DNA from: Euryodendron excelsum
Lineage: Eukaryota > Streptophyta > Magnoliopsida > Ericales > Pentaphylacaceae
Assembly (NCBI GenBank): GCA_033060915.1
Contig: CM065394.1
Location: 11,141,501-11,205,500, forward strand
Direction: 5' to 3'
Length of the DNA stretch: 64,000 nucleotides
Part shown: in pieces, positions 13,701 through 24,089 of the stretch
How positions within the stretch are numbered: the first letter of the stretch is position 1
Layout: every line of letters starts with the position of its first letter
Program-made: the position numbers and the translations under genes
Notes under the pieces: generated by a model
Told to the model about the DNA's origin: nothing
The model's input: only the letters and a program-made list of their open reading frames with translations
Database searches by the model: none

Positions 13701-13876
13701 ACAAAGGCTTTATGAACTAAAAAATTCAATTCAAAATGATGAGAGGCCTTCAATTCTGCTACCATACACAAAAAATTCCTTTACGAAGCCCACTTGAGCT
13801 GATTACAATTTATCAAGAAAACTAACCAGATGGTCACCTCCCACATTGGATTAAGGCAAAAGTCATAAGTAGGAAC
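10776..13876 (+). other. Leader-like internal region of element B, no gag
   Basis: The leader landmarks of element A recur: T-rich tract plus TGTAG at 10995, TTCTAGTTAGAAGG near 11175, AAGACAAGAGTTCC at 11615. A second diverged copy of the leader block follows (AAGATAAGAGTTCC at 12391, offset 776 bp; repeated ATGCCATG- and CATAAGAG-type segments to about 12760). From about 13200 the text resembles the post-gag region of A near 5880. No gag or pol text is visible. The minus frames at 12503-12990 are translations of the duplicated leader and not genes. Confidence 0.65.
11560..12760 (+). repeat. Direct duplication of the leader block in element B
   Basis: Two diverged copies of about 0.75 kb. 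Paired landmarks are 11615/12391 (offset 776), and the GAGGCCCCAA(A/T)CTCT segments near 11786 and 12561. Element C has a matching duplication (landmarks 38269 and 39023), while A and D have one copy. Similarity was judged by eye. Confidence 0.6.
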
Positions 13877-13881
13877 TAATG
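13877..13881. repeat. Target-site duplication, left copy (TAATG)
   Basis: TAATG directly precedes TGTGATATCC at 13882. The same five bases follow the LTR end at 19141-19145. Five bases is the usual length for Ty3/gypsy integration. Confidence 0.9.
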
Positions 13882-13899
13882 TGTGATATCCCAAACCTC
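13882..13899 (+). repeat. 18-bp remnant of chromovirus 5' LTR
   Basis: TGTGATATCCCAAACCTC is identical to the first 18 bases of the 3' LTR at 16598. The next base begins RT coding sequence ([13 protein letters not shown] text), so about 2.5 kb of LTR and the front of the element were lost in one step. Confidence 0.88.
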
Positions 13900-14620
13900 G
13901 TGCTTCGGTGTTATATGTGAAAAAAGAAAGATGGAACCATGAGATTATGCATTGACTACCGAGAATTGAATAAGGTCACCATTAAGAATAAGTATCCATT
14001 GCCAAGAGTGGATGATTTGTTTGATCAACTACAAGGCGCGCAAGTATTCTCAAAAATTGACCTAAGGTCGAATTATCACTAACTGAAAGTGAGGGCAAGT
14101 GATGTGGAAAAGACGGCATTCCGAACTAGATATGGTCATTATGAGTTTTTGGTTATGCTGTTTGGAGTCACAAATGCACCTGTTACTGTCATGGATTTGA
14201 AGAAACGGGTTTTTAAACCCTTTCTTGATGATTTTTTTATTATGTTTATTGATGACATCTTGGTGTATTCTAAGAGTCTTGCAGATGATGAACACCACTT
14301 AAGGGTGGTTCTTCAAACTTTGTGAGACAGAAGATTATATGCCAAGCTGAAAAAGTGTGAATTTTGGCTACCGAGTGTAGCATTACTGGGACACATCATC
14401 AGTGTGGATGGAGTCTCCGTGGATCCTTCGAAGGTTGAAGCCATTATGAATTGGCCAAGACCGACGAATGTAACCGAAGTTAGAAGTTTTATGAGCTTAG
14501 TTAGGTATTACTGAAGATTTGTGAAGGATTTGTCCAAGATTGCAACTCCGCTAACATAGCTCACCCTAAAGAACACACCATTTGAATGGAATGAGAAAAG
14601 GGAACAAAGCTTCTAAGAAT
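13900..14620 (+). pseudogene. pol: Reverse transcriptase, chromovirus copy
   Basis: RT would copy element RNA into DNA. Starting in the finger region, the text shows [20 protein letters not shown] at about 13940-14000, then QVFSKIDL (first catalytic Asp), a [12 protein letters not shown] segment, and [10 protein letters not shown] at about 14245-14275. That last motif is the YxDD-box region with the two catalytic Asp kept. After it come CEFW and LLGHIIS text and a PRPTNVTEVRSF segment. Damage: one extra A in the run at 13919-13924 shifts the frame, and stops lie near 14080, 14323, 14512, 14558 and 14612. About the first quarter of the domain and everything upstream is missing. Confidence 0.9.
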
Positions 14621-15232
14621 TGAAGAACAGACTGGTGTCCACACCGATCCTAGCCTTACCTACCGGAATTGACGGGTTTTCCATCTACAATGATGCTTCA
14701 CATAGAGGACTGGGATGCATATTGATGCAACACGGTAAGGTGATTGCATATGCCTCGAGACAGTTGAGACCAAATGAGAAGAACTACCCGACCCATGATC
14801 TTGAATTGGCAGCGGTGGTATTTGGTGCCACTACTTGTATGGAGTCACATGTGAGATCTTCACTGACCACAAGAGTTTGAAATACCTTTTCACACAGAAG
14901 GAGTTGAACATGAGATAGAGAAGATGGCTTGAGTTGATCAAAGACTACGACGTTCTCATTCAGTACCATCCGGGCAAGGCCAATGTGGTCGTTGATGCCT
15001 TGAGCCGGAAGACTACCGTTAACCTAGCATGTCTTGTCACTTTTCAGAGGCCCTTACTCTTTGATTTGGAGAGATCGGAGATTGAAATGGTTGCACCGGG
15101 GACTAGTATGACGCTTACCACCATGATCACCCAACTGGCGTTGATAGATGTTATGAAGCAACGACAACCCGAAGACCCTTACTTGTGGAAGATCTATGAA
15201 GAGATGGAAACGAATCCGAAGCATACTTCACC
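14621..15232 (+). pseudogene. pol: Ty3-type RNase H and linker, chromovirus copy
   Basis: The domain would degrade RNA in RNA-DNA hybrids. It is read at 14620-14880 as [16 protein letters not shown] (catalytic Asp), VIAYASRQL and [10 protein letters not shown] (catalytic Glu). A frameshift near 14850 moves the next part, [10 protein letters not shown], to another frame. A stop lies near 14913, and the domain ends with VVDALSRK at about 14990-15010. The linker to integrase continues to 15251 in a third frame. Confidence 0.87.
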
Positions 15233-16560
15233 TTGCATGATGGAGCTTTAAAGTTCAGAAGCCGATTGTGTGTTCCAAATATACCTAAAATCAGGAGGCA
15301 AGTTTTGGAAGAAGCCCATAATACGAAGTTCACTATGTATCCAAGAAGCACAAAGATGTATCGGTATTTGAAGGAGACATTGTGGTGGCCGGGAATGAAG
15401 AAGGAAATAGTCGAGTTTGTATCAAGATGCCTACAATGCCAACGAATCAAAGCAGAACATCAAAGACCTACGGGACTGCTTCAACCTTTACCGATACCAG
15501 AATGGAAGTGGGAGCATATCACCATGGATTTTGTCGTAGGATTGTTGAGATCACCGCGGGGTTGTGATGCCATATGGGTTATCATAGATCGCCTTACCAA
15601 ATTTGCACGTTTCTTACCGATAAAGACTATGTACTCTTTATCAAAGCATGCGACCCTCTACATTGCGGAGATTGTTCGATTACACAGCATGCTAGTTTCG
15701 ATAGTGTCCGACCAAGACCTAAGATTTGTGTCAAAATTTTGGAAGAGTTTGCAAAGGGCTTTGGGCACCGAGTTGAAGTTTTGCACGGCTTTTCATCCAC
15801 AAACTGATGGCCAATCAGAAAGAACTATTCAGACCCTAGAAGATATGTTGCGATTATGTGTTCTCGACTTTCAAGGGAGTTGGGAGGATCACCTACCACT
15901 AGTGGAGTTCGCCTACAACAACAGTTTTCATGCAAGCATCGGGATGGCACTTTATGAAGCGCTCTATGGGAGAAGTGTAGATCTCCAGCTTGTTGGACCG
16001 AAGTCGGTGAGAGAAAGATTCTTGGGCTAGAGATTATGCAATTGGCCACCGACAAGATCAAGATCATTTAACAACGATTACAAACTACTTTAAGTCACCA
16101 AAAGAGTTATGCTGATGTGCGAAGATGGGACTTAGAGTTTGATGAAGGGAGCCATGTGTTCTTGAAGGTATCTCCTTCTAAAGGGATAAATCATTTTGGC
16201 AAGAAGGGAAAGCTTAGTCCAAGGTACATCGGACCATTTGAAGTTCTTGAACGGGTTGGACCCATTGCTTATCGTATTGCTCTTCCTCCGAAACTTTTAC
16301 AAGTTCACAATGTCTTTCATGTTTCAATGCTGCGAAGGTATGTTCATGACCCGACGCATGTGATTGATCACTATCCTTTAGCCGTGAGTGAAGATTTAAG
16401 CTATGTTGAGAAACCGATTAAGATTCTTGATCGCCGTGAACAAGTTCTTAGGAACAAGGTCATTCCATTGGTATGAGTTTTATGGGGAGGAATCTACTTG
16501 GGAACGTGAAAACAAGATCCAGGAGTGTTATCTTTTTTTTGTTTGAATAATAGCTTGTTT
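15233..16560 (+). pseudogene. pol: Integrase with chromodomain-like end, chromovirus copy
   Basis: Integrase would insert the cDNA into the host chromosome. The zinc-binding part keeps its first His and the C-LQ-C pair (CLQCQR), but the second His position is Tyr (KFTMYPRST). The core shows MDFVVGL (Asp), VSDQDLRF (Asp) and GQSERTIQTLE (Glu), so the D-D-E set is present. The frame breaks near 16030. Then 16117-16476 carries the GPFEVLERVGPIAYRIALPP and HNVFHVSMLRRY region and a chromodomain-like start (ILDRREQVLRNK). That last domain breaks after about 16476, with further text in other frames to about 16540. Chromodomains in this group are thought to guide insertion to marked chromatin. Confidence 0.88.
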
Positions 16561-16584
16561 TAAGTTTGGGAACCAAACTTATTT

Positions 16585-16597
16585 AAAGGGGGAAGGA
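16585..16597 (+). other. Polypurine tract of the chromovirus
   Basis: AAAGGGGGAAGGA lies directly before the LTR start at 16598. It is the expected primer for plus-strand DNA synthesis. Confidence 0.88.
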
Positions 16598-19140
16598 TGT
16601 GATATCCCAAACCTCTATTTAATTATATTAATGAGAATTTCTTGTTTATTTAATATTTAATGTTAATTATTTCTTCTTTTGAGTCAAAAATGACCAATGA
16701 GAAGTTGTGTTGTAGCTTGTGTCAAAAGTGTGAGACACATGGGATTATTTCCTATATGTGTCTTCTACTAACACACAAAACACACACACATATACACACA
16801 CACACTAAAATCGATTGAGAGAGGGAGAAAGAGAGAAAGGGAAAAAGAAGGGAAGATTGAGGGAAGAAAGGCTTGAAGGAAGAGAATTGAAACCATTGAA
16901 GACTTCACCAAGCTTGAAGAAGGTAAGGTTTCATTTCTCTCTCTACAATTACATATACATATGTATCTATCTTGTGTGATTTTGTTGGGTCTTTGTATGT
17001 ATGCATATATGTGAGTTGGGTTTGTCTTGGGGGACTCCTTAAGTCCCAATTACTTTAAATTTGAGAGCTTGAAGCTCAATATTGAAGGATTAGAGAGTTG
17101 GAGGTTGAAACCCCCAAATATGTGAAATGATAGGGTTTTTAATTTCTTCTTTAGATCCCTTTGTTTTGATTGTTCTTTCTCTCCCATTTTGAGTTATTAT
17201 TATCCTTGTGGGCTAATCTTTGAGCCCTAAGAGTTTTGGAAAGGTTTGGTTGTGTTTGGAGGAGTTTTGATTGTGTTTTGGTTGAATTTCAGGGTCTACC
17301 CATATCAGGGCGTTCAAACTCCCGATATGGAGTTCGAACAGTAGGAAATAAGCCTGAGCGTTCGAACTCTCCCGGGGGGAGTTCAAACCCTCAAAGAAGG
17401 GGTTTTTTCAATTTTCTTCCTAAAGTTCAAACTCCCATTTGGGCATTCGAACGGTTTGTCAGCTCGGACACTATTTAGTAAAATAGGCATAACTTTCTCT
17501 AAAAAAACTCAGATTGATGCACCGTTTAAAGCATTAGAAACTAGACTCATAGACCTTTGTATCCATATAAAGTTTGTTTTCTAATTCCTTATAGATTGAG
17601 AGATATGGGGGTTTGAAGTTGACCTAAAATCTATGCCAACAACATTGTTTTCCAAAATTTTAGTCCACTTTTCGTGAGGCATAACTTCTTCACCCGAAAT
17701 GTGTTTTTCGCCCATGAACTATCAAATTAAAGGATTTTAAGCCTATTTTCAAATGGAACTAGCCTTGGGTGTGAACTCATCGTTGAAAGGTGGTTGGGAC
17801 TCAATGAAAGAGCCGACATTCCGATTTTCATGTTCAAACCTCAACTGCAAGTTCTTATTTTACATCGAGGCTTTGTCCTATAGTTGAACCTCATTCTCCC
17901 GTTGTGAGAATAAGGTATTGTTGAGTCGGGGTTAAGGGACTTATGTGTTTAGTCTCAGTTTACGTGTCATTGCTTTGCCTTAGAGTCTTCTATTAATGTT
18001 TCTATACTTCTATGTGCATTTTGTGTGGGAACACCTTGTTTAGCACCCGTTCTATCGGAGAGAGGTGAGTAAGGATATGCCATGAGTAAAACTCTAGTAT
18101 TTTCTAAATTTTTTAAGCTCACCTCTATATCATGAATGTTTTTCATACATTTCAATGCATCAATGTTATATTCAATTATAGATGTCATACTTTTAAAGGC
18201 ATGCAAATTATATTATGTTATGAATTGAAACCCATGGACTAAAATGCTTACAAGAAAGAAATGCAAGGCTTTTTCCAATGTATGGTGCCAACTTGAGGTC
18301 TTTCGTGGCAAGACCTTAAACTAGCAACGATGGTCCTACGATAGGGGATGTGAAATAAACTATTGCCATGTTCGGGAGACTTCCTAGGGCCTAAAGAGCC
18401 CTATTTGTGACCTTTAAGGTTACTGATGTGGAGCATAGCTCTGATGTCGGGTTGTAGCACCCTTACGTTTTAGAACAAGAACGATGATATGTTCAAATAT
18501 TTATGACAAGTTATGTTAAGCTTTATCACGAGCAAAGATATGTCGCATCTCTCTTTTATGATACCATGTTTTGGAATGATAGAATGCTTCCATATGATGT
18601 TTATGCTATCTATGATTTCAAACCTATGATTACACATTTTAAGTTCATGCTTTATATGTATAAATGTTTTATCTATTGTTTTATACATTAGACATAATTG
18701 ATAGTCCATGGTATTTTCATGCTCATGCATCATTGTTATTCACTAAGCATTAGCTTACGTTTTCTCAAATGATTTTTAAAAAGCCAATCCGAGAGGCCCT
18801 AGAGCGAGGCCATATGTGAATTTTGAGTTACGCCCACGGGCCTATGTTTTGTAATGTTTGAGGGCTGGACCCATTGTTTTGTAATGATATAATGCTATAA
18901 CTTTGGTGGACCTTGATTTGGTCCTTATAAATGTTATGTTTTGGATTAGGCACAGCTCTACCATGTGTGATACGGATTACATTTTCAAGTTATCAAAAGT
19001 TTTATTTTCTACAATTATGCATCATTCTAAATGATTATGCACAGGTGATCAACCAGTTTATGTAATGCGGCCTTGGGTAGCCTGGGTACTGGCTGGTCGT
19101 ATACCTTAAATTTGTATAGGCCGGGTTTTAGGGCGTGACA
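16598..19140 (+). repeat. 3' LTR of the chromovirus (complete, 2543 bp)
   Basis: Starts TGTGATATCCCAAACC and ends GGGCGTGACA next to the target duplication. It contains an ACACAC-type microsatellite (16774-16806) and several CGAACTCCC-type repeats at 17300-17460 (GTTCGAAC is partly palindromic). No ORF of note: the small frames at 17236-17478 and 17967-18733 look like chance. Confidence 0.88.
16774..16806 (+). repeat. (CA)n microsatellite in the chromovirus LTR
   Basis: CACAAAACACACACACAT, then a short ATAC interruption and more ACAC. No function is seen. Confidence 0.85.
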
Positions 19141-19145
19141 TAATG
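19141..19145. repeat. Target-site duplication, right copy (TAATG)
   Basis: Follows GGGCGTGACA directly and is identical to 13877-13881. Confidence 0.9.
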
Positions 19146-20089
19146 AGTAATAATAAAAAGGGTAATTTCCAAGAAGATATAATGAGCAACGTTGAAAATA
19201 GTGATTTTCAAGAAGTTATGGTGTCAAAGGTGTCTTTAGTAAAGAATATATTGTGTTCGTGGTGATCTTCAAAAGAGCATATTGTCATCCCAAAATATAA
19301 ATGAAAAAGTTGGTATCTCCAAAAGTCGACTTAGCAACAAATTTCTTGATAAAAAAAATCTTAAATTAGAAGGTAGAAAACAGTCTAGAAGAATAACAAG
19401 AGTATGAAGGAAAGAAGAAAGTAGTGAATGGAAGTTAAATTGCCAAAGGTGATCATTGGTCTTTCGAAACCCCACAAGTGATAATTTTGAGCCTTTATAT
19501 CCTTTCATTCATAAACCCTGTAACCTAGCCTACATTACGGTCCAAATTAAAGTCCTCTCTGATCGAAGAAAATTACTTAGTCCAAACAAGACTGAACAAT
19601 ACCAAGACAAGTAGGATGAGAAAGGAGAACTGGAAAGGAATGCAAGGACAATCTCATGCTCCAAAGTGTGCTCAAATGGTTTTGGTTTAAACAACCCATT
19701 AAAAGAAGATCTCTGAGCCTAAATATCCCTTCATTTCTTATAACCCCTAAACCCAGCCTACATTACGGTTTTAAAAGAAGTCTTCTCGAATTGAGGTCCT
19801 AGTTGTTTATCGCTTTGCAAAGGGCATGCAAGTTGTTGCTCAAGCTACGGTGGCATTTTGAAAATCTGAGAGAGAAAACCAAGTGAGGTTAGAAAAACCC
19901 CAAACAGCAACCCTGTAGAAAGTAAGGATAGGATAGCAAACCAAAAAGTCCAGATCCTTGGAGAATGGTACAAATGCTATCCCACCCTGATAAGAATGAG
20001 ACAAAACTGAATAGGGTAGAATCTTGGAAGGAAAACAAAATCTCGAGAGTATGAACCCTAGGGCAATCTTGGGACATTCTTCATAAATA

Positions 20090-20400
20090 GCTTATATACA
20101 TATAGTACTAATACATCCATGTCATGTATAACCTGTACATCCATTAAATTCTTGTGTAGTTTATATTTATTCATGTATTCATCAAAAAGCATAGCATGCA
20201 TTCAATTCCATTCTTGTAGGTGCATTCATCCAAAAGTATAACATGCATTCAATTCCATTTATGTATAAACTCGTGTATTCATAAAAAAGTAGGACATGCG
20301 TTCAATTCAATTCTTAAATAAACCCGTGCATTCATAAAATATAGGTTATGCATTTAATCCCATGTGCATTCATCAAAAAAGCATGACACACATTCACCCC
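20090..20400 (+). repeat. Degenerate ATGCATTCAATTCC-type repeat
   Basis: About five imperfect units with CATTCATCAAAAAGCAT or close variants, spaced roughly 50-65 bp. The same repeat, reversed, flanks the solo LTR at 32296-35913 and links that region to the corresponding part of an element like B. Confidence 0.65.
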
Positions 20401-20453
20401 TTACCGGGACATTTTTAAACTATTTTTGCACAAAAACTCACTCTATGTCTTTC

Positions 20454-20474
20454 TCTCTCTCTCTCTCTCTCTCA
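20454..20474 (+). repeat. (CT)n microsatellite
   Basis: A run of CT dinucleotides of about 20 bp in element B. No other content. Confidence 0.85.
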
Positions 20475-20600
20475 AATAGGAAACAAGGAATTAGGTAAAG
20501 CACAAAAAGAAGCTAAAGCTACCCTGCGACCAAGTAAGCTTAGATGTCCATAGCCGATGAGAAACAGAATGGGGCAATAGCCCACCCTCAACCTCCCCAA

Positions 20601-20807
20601 TCAACCTTGGACTTCCCCAGAGGAGTAGCTTTTTGCCAGACGAAGTGCCGGTTCAAGAAGTATCAGAAATCAACTTGGGACTTCCCCAGAGGAGCAGCAT
20701 TTTGCCAGACGAAGTGTCGGTTCAAGAAGTATCAGAAATCAACTTTGGACTGCCTTAGAGAAGCAACATTTAACTAGACCCAACTATCGATTCAAGACAG
20801 AAAAGGA
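20601..20807 (+). repeat. 69-bp tandem repeat, three copies
   Basis: Copies start at 20601, 20670 and 20739 (each beginning TCAAC). The first two are nearly identical and the third is degenerate after its first 40 bp. Because 69 is a multiple of three, the 77-codon frame at 20544-20777 runs through them and gives a repeated 23-residue peptide. I see no family match, and this is more likely repeat than gene. Confidence 0.85.
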
Positions 20808-21079
20808 AGGGTAGCTGTAAGCTTTCTATTTTTACCCGCCCAACAATCTCCAAGGCTTGGTGCCTCATCCACGATGTCCATCTCCTTCTCAAAACTTGGC
20901 TCAACAGGAGGGAAGGGGTCAACTGGAGGCCTACTCCCCCTTATGCTCTCACTGGAGGATGCCCTACTAGATAATTTGTGACTACCCCTAGAATGACTAG
21001 AGCTGCCAACAGAATCTGGACAGACCCTCTTCCCGGACAGGTGTCTCCTCTTGGAACTGTCATCACTCATGCCGGCCAT
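20792..21079 (-). pseudogene. Antisense ORF remnant of element B (N-terminus only)
   Basis: The minus-strand start at 21079 gives a Ser/Arg-rich segment. Its RGSRPPVDPF and following text match the N-terminus of the antisense ORF of element A (7650-9493). After about 78 residues (APSLGD) the match stops and unrelated text leads to a stop, so the plant-mobile-domain-like part has been deleted. The match in an otherwise coding-free element shows that B descends from an antisense-ORF-bearing ancestor. Confidence 0.75.
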
Positions 21080-22658
21080 CTTGAAAGGTAAACCAAGGTA
21101 AGAATATCAAAATATGATATATACAATCAAAAGGACAAGGGATAAAATAATAATAAAAATGAATATGCTTTCAAAAAGTTTCTTAACTTTTTCCTGCAAA
21201 CATTCTTTTCCAAAATCAATTCCTAAAAGGTTTTCTAACTCTCTTCCAAAACTTCATCTTCAATATCAATTTCAAATCCTAGGGTTACTAAAGGTTTCCT
21301 TCCAAAATCTATTCCAAAAATCAAGGCATAAAGTCCTTTTCAAAATTGAATCTTAAATGTTTTTCGTCAAAATCCATTTTAAAAAAAAAAAAACTTTTCT
21401 AATTCTCTTCTTCAAAAAGATCTTTCTTCCAATCAAGTCTCAAGATTTTCTAACACTTTTTCAAAATCAATCCTCAAAGATTCTCGAAATTTCAATCAAA
21501 ACTCTTTCCTTAAAAAATTTCTCTCAAATTCCAAAGTTTTTGAACTCTTGTGTCCAAAATTCTTATCAAAGTCAAAGTCGAAGTTTTCTAGATCCAAAGT
21601 CCATTTTTAAAGGATTTCCCAAAAGTCTTTTCTCCAAAGTCTCATCTGAAATTCTATTTTCAAAAAAATTCTCCAAAGTTCTTCTTTCAGAAAGTTTTTA
21701 GAAAGAGCCCCTCAAGTTTTTTCGAGGTCTTCTAGGCCAAAAATGCCCCACTTTCAAAGGTTTTATCATTTTCCTTTAGAATTGTTCTAATTCAAAACTT
21801 TTCTAACCCTTTCCTCATTTCGAAAAAAGATCTCAAAAGTGTTTTTTTTAAGTTTTATTTAAAATTCTATTTCCAAAATTCTCCTAAGTTTTTCAAGAAG
21901 TTTTTAAAAGTCTCTCCGAGGTTTACGAGGCCTTCTCTGCCAAAAATGCCCCACACTCAAGGATTTTATCTTTTTCCTTCAAAAAGTGCTCTTTCAAAAT
22001 CAGCTCTCAAAAGATTTCCTAAAAAGTTCTCTTGCAAAATTAATCCTCAAAAGTTCATTTTCAAAATTAGTTTCCCAAAGGTTTGTTAACATTTTCCTCC
22101 AAAATTTTTCAAAAAATCTTTCCTCTAAAAGTTCTTTTACAACATCAGTTTCCAAGAGATTTTCCAAAAGTTTGTTTAAAAAAAAAAAATTCAACTTCCA
22201 AAATACTCCCCAATCTTTCAAAACTTTTTCCTTCAAAAAAAGTTCATTCTTAAAAACATTACATAGGTTTCCTGAACTTTTTCCTTCAAAAGCCCCATTT
22301 TCAAAATTTTCGAGTTTTCAAACTTTCCCCTTAAAAAGCCTATTTTTAAAAATTCTAGATTTCAAAATTTTTTCCTCAAAAGTTTCGTTCCAAAATTTCA
22401 AATCTTTTCCAAGCCCTTCTAATTCAGATCTAAATCAATTCATTTCTAAAAGCAATTTCAAAATCATTTCAAACAATTAACTTCAATTCAAAAATCATTT
22501 CAAAATCAAGTTTCCAAAATTTCAAATTCCAAAATCAAGACAATTCAGCTTTCAAACTCAAAATATTCATTTTCAAATGCTAATTTCCAAAAAATTTTCA
22601 AAGTCCATCCCTTCGATATAGGACTCTTACTTTATCGTTTTCTGCCTTCGACAAGTAA
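21080..22658 (+). other. C/T-rich region before the 3' LTR of element B
   Basis: No gene. The region is built of short diverged AAAGTTTTTC- and TTCAAAATC-type units. The frames at 21114-22480 are Phe/Ser/Lys-rich low-complexity translations. The reverse complement of similar text lies at 30430-31640 in element C. Confidence 0.6.
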
Positions 22659-22679
22659 AGACAGAAAAAAAGAGACAGC
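22659..22679 (+). other. Polypurine tract of element B
   Basis: AGACAGAAAAAAAGAGACAG plus C directly before the LTR start. Matching tracts are at 59349-59369 and, reversed, at 30406-30426. Confidence 0.85.
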
Positions 22680-23429
22680 TGTAAGCCTCCCATTTTTGCC
22701 TGCTCGGCAATCTCCGATCCAACCGAACTCATATTCAATTTGACATAGACATGTTTGAGGCCAAAATAGCATTTCAAAACTCATTCCAATCAATCAATCG
22801 ATTCCCGGGCCCGCTAGCCCAACAGAGGTAAAATGACCAAAATGCCCTTGTGGCATGGCTCGGTCCAATTCCAATCGGCACGTCTTCCTAGAGACAGTAA
22901 GTCCTCATTTTAATCTCAACTTCAACTTCAAGTCCAATTCCAATTCTAATTCCAATCAAATTCGGCACATCTTTCGAGAAAGTTGATTCCTCATACGATA
23001 AGTCCACTTAGCAGCTTCTCGGGATCAAGCAGTCTTCGGAATGAATACGAACCATCAGAGTTGTGAAAACACTTGTAAATAGGTCAAGATTGGGGTATTG
23101 CTAACAAACCCCCTATGTCACGAGATCGAACTCACCTCTTGGCCGTGACACGTTTACCAAATGACGAGATACCCTTGGAAACCAACTTGTCACAGATCCT
23201 CAGAGTGACGAAAACACTCAAAACCCGGGTCAACACCAGTGCCTGCTAGCCCACTCTAGTAAAAAATGACCAAACTGCCCATTTGACCATTTTTGGTACA
23301 CTTCTCGAGAAAGTACTTAAGTCTTTAAAATGGTAAGTCCACCCTTTCAAGATCATCCCAAAGATGATCTGGCATGTTTAAGTGCCTTCCAGTTGGTTCC
23401 ACACCAATTCTGAGACCATTCAATCAAAA

Positions 23430-23800
23430 TAACCATTTTGCCCCTTGGCATCCGAGTGCTTTTAGGAACCACACCAACTCTGGGTATCAATTGGTAACCT
23501 CCTGAAAATGCTTCTTATAGTATTCCTGACCTTCTATTATCTTTTCAAATCATTCTGAATTAATTCCGGCAAACTCGTTGCAAAAATAACTGTTTTGCCC
23601 TTGGTGGGCCGGTCACCTTTTCCAACCACACCAGCTCTGGGTATCAAAGCGGCATTCCCTTGGAGCACTCTGGATAATGTTTCCAACCTTTAAGTCCGCT
23701 CATGGATTATTCCAAGTCTATTCTGGTGGTGTTCTAGTGTAGTAGACCGTTTTGCCCCTAATAGTCCGGTCGATAATTTCGACCTTGTTTTTCAAGTCCG
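23430..23800 (+). repeat. U3 repeat with 157-bp period, B LTR
   Basis: The landmark TTTTGCCC starts at 23436, 23593 and 23750, exactly 157 bp apart. Units contain CCACACC(A/G)(A/G)CTCTGGGTATCAA. Related units occur at 46247-46720 and 60258-60730, and reversed at 43678-44305. Confidence 0.85.
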
Positions 23801-24081
23801 TTACCCCTGAGACACTATTTTAAGGGTTTCTACTCATTTTGGGCCTTCCAAACCATTCTCGGCCTTCTGGAACATTCCCAAACTTTTCGGAGTCACTCCT
23901 AGTGGAGTCAGGCTAAAAAATGCATTATAGTCACTAGGACAGGCGCCCAAAGCTTCTGCCTTGCGTATCAAGGGTAGAAGATATGTTTCTTGCCACCTTA
24001 AAAGGTTTCCTAAGTGGCTGGCACCACTAGAGATTTTTAAGTCTGGAGCCACTGCAACAAGTGCCAGGTCACTCTTTGGTC

Positions 24082-24089
24082 TATAAATA
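24082..24089 (+). promoter_or_regulatory. TATA box of the element B 3' LTR
   Basis: TATAAATA, at the same place as in the other LTRs, followed by a GCCTCTTCC segment. Transcription would start about 25-35 bp downstream. Confidence 0.7.

Larger units (their letters stand above)
13882..19140 (+). mobile_element. Chromovirus-type Ty3/gypsy insertion (Tekay/Del-like), 5' deleted
   Basis: The ends are TGTGATATCC and GGGCGTGACA, flanked by TAATG on both sides, so the boundaries are exact. Only 18 bp of 5' LTR remain (13882-13899); then the text jumps into RT. RT, RNase H, integrase and a chromodomain-like end follow, then a purine tract and a complete 2543-bp 3' LTR. PBS, gag, protease and the start of RT are absent. 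The LTR length, terminal sequence and C-terminal extension suggest the Tekay/Del clade; that placement is by memory of the clade and untested. It is inserted in element B. Confidence 0.88.
19146..20600 (+). other. Internal region of element B, right of the chromovirus
   Basis: No gene. A/G-rich text to about 20090 resembles the post-gag region of A. It holds two copies of a segment with CCCAGCCTACATTACGG (19523-19545, 19749-19770), also found in A near 6790 and 7005. From 20090 to 20400 runs a degenerate direct repeat of about 60 bp built on ATGCATTCAATTCC and TTCATCAAAA units. On the minus strand the same repeat family occurs at 32220-32295 and 35919-36120 in element C. Confidence 0.55.

Noticed and set aside
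18470..18733. Overlapping frames in the chromovirus LTR
   Set aside because: AT-rich chance frames inside a bounded LTR.
21114..22480. Series of Phe/Lys/Ser-rich plus-strand frames up to 164 codons
   Set aside because: C/T- and A-rich degenerate repeats rarely produce stops in this frame; same pattern as in LTRs, no domain.
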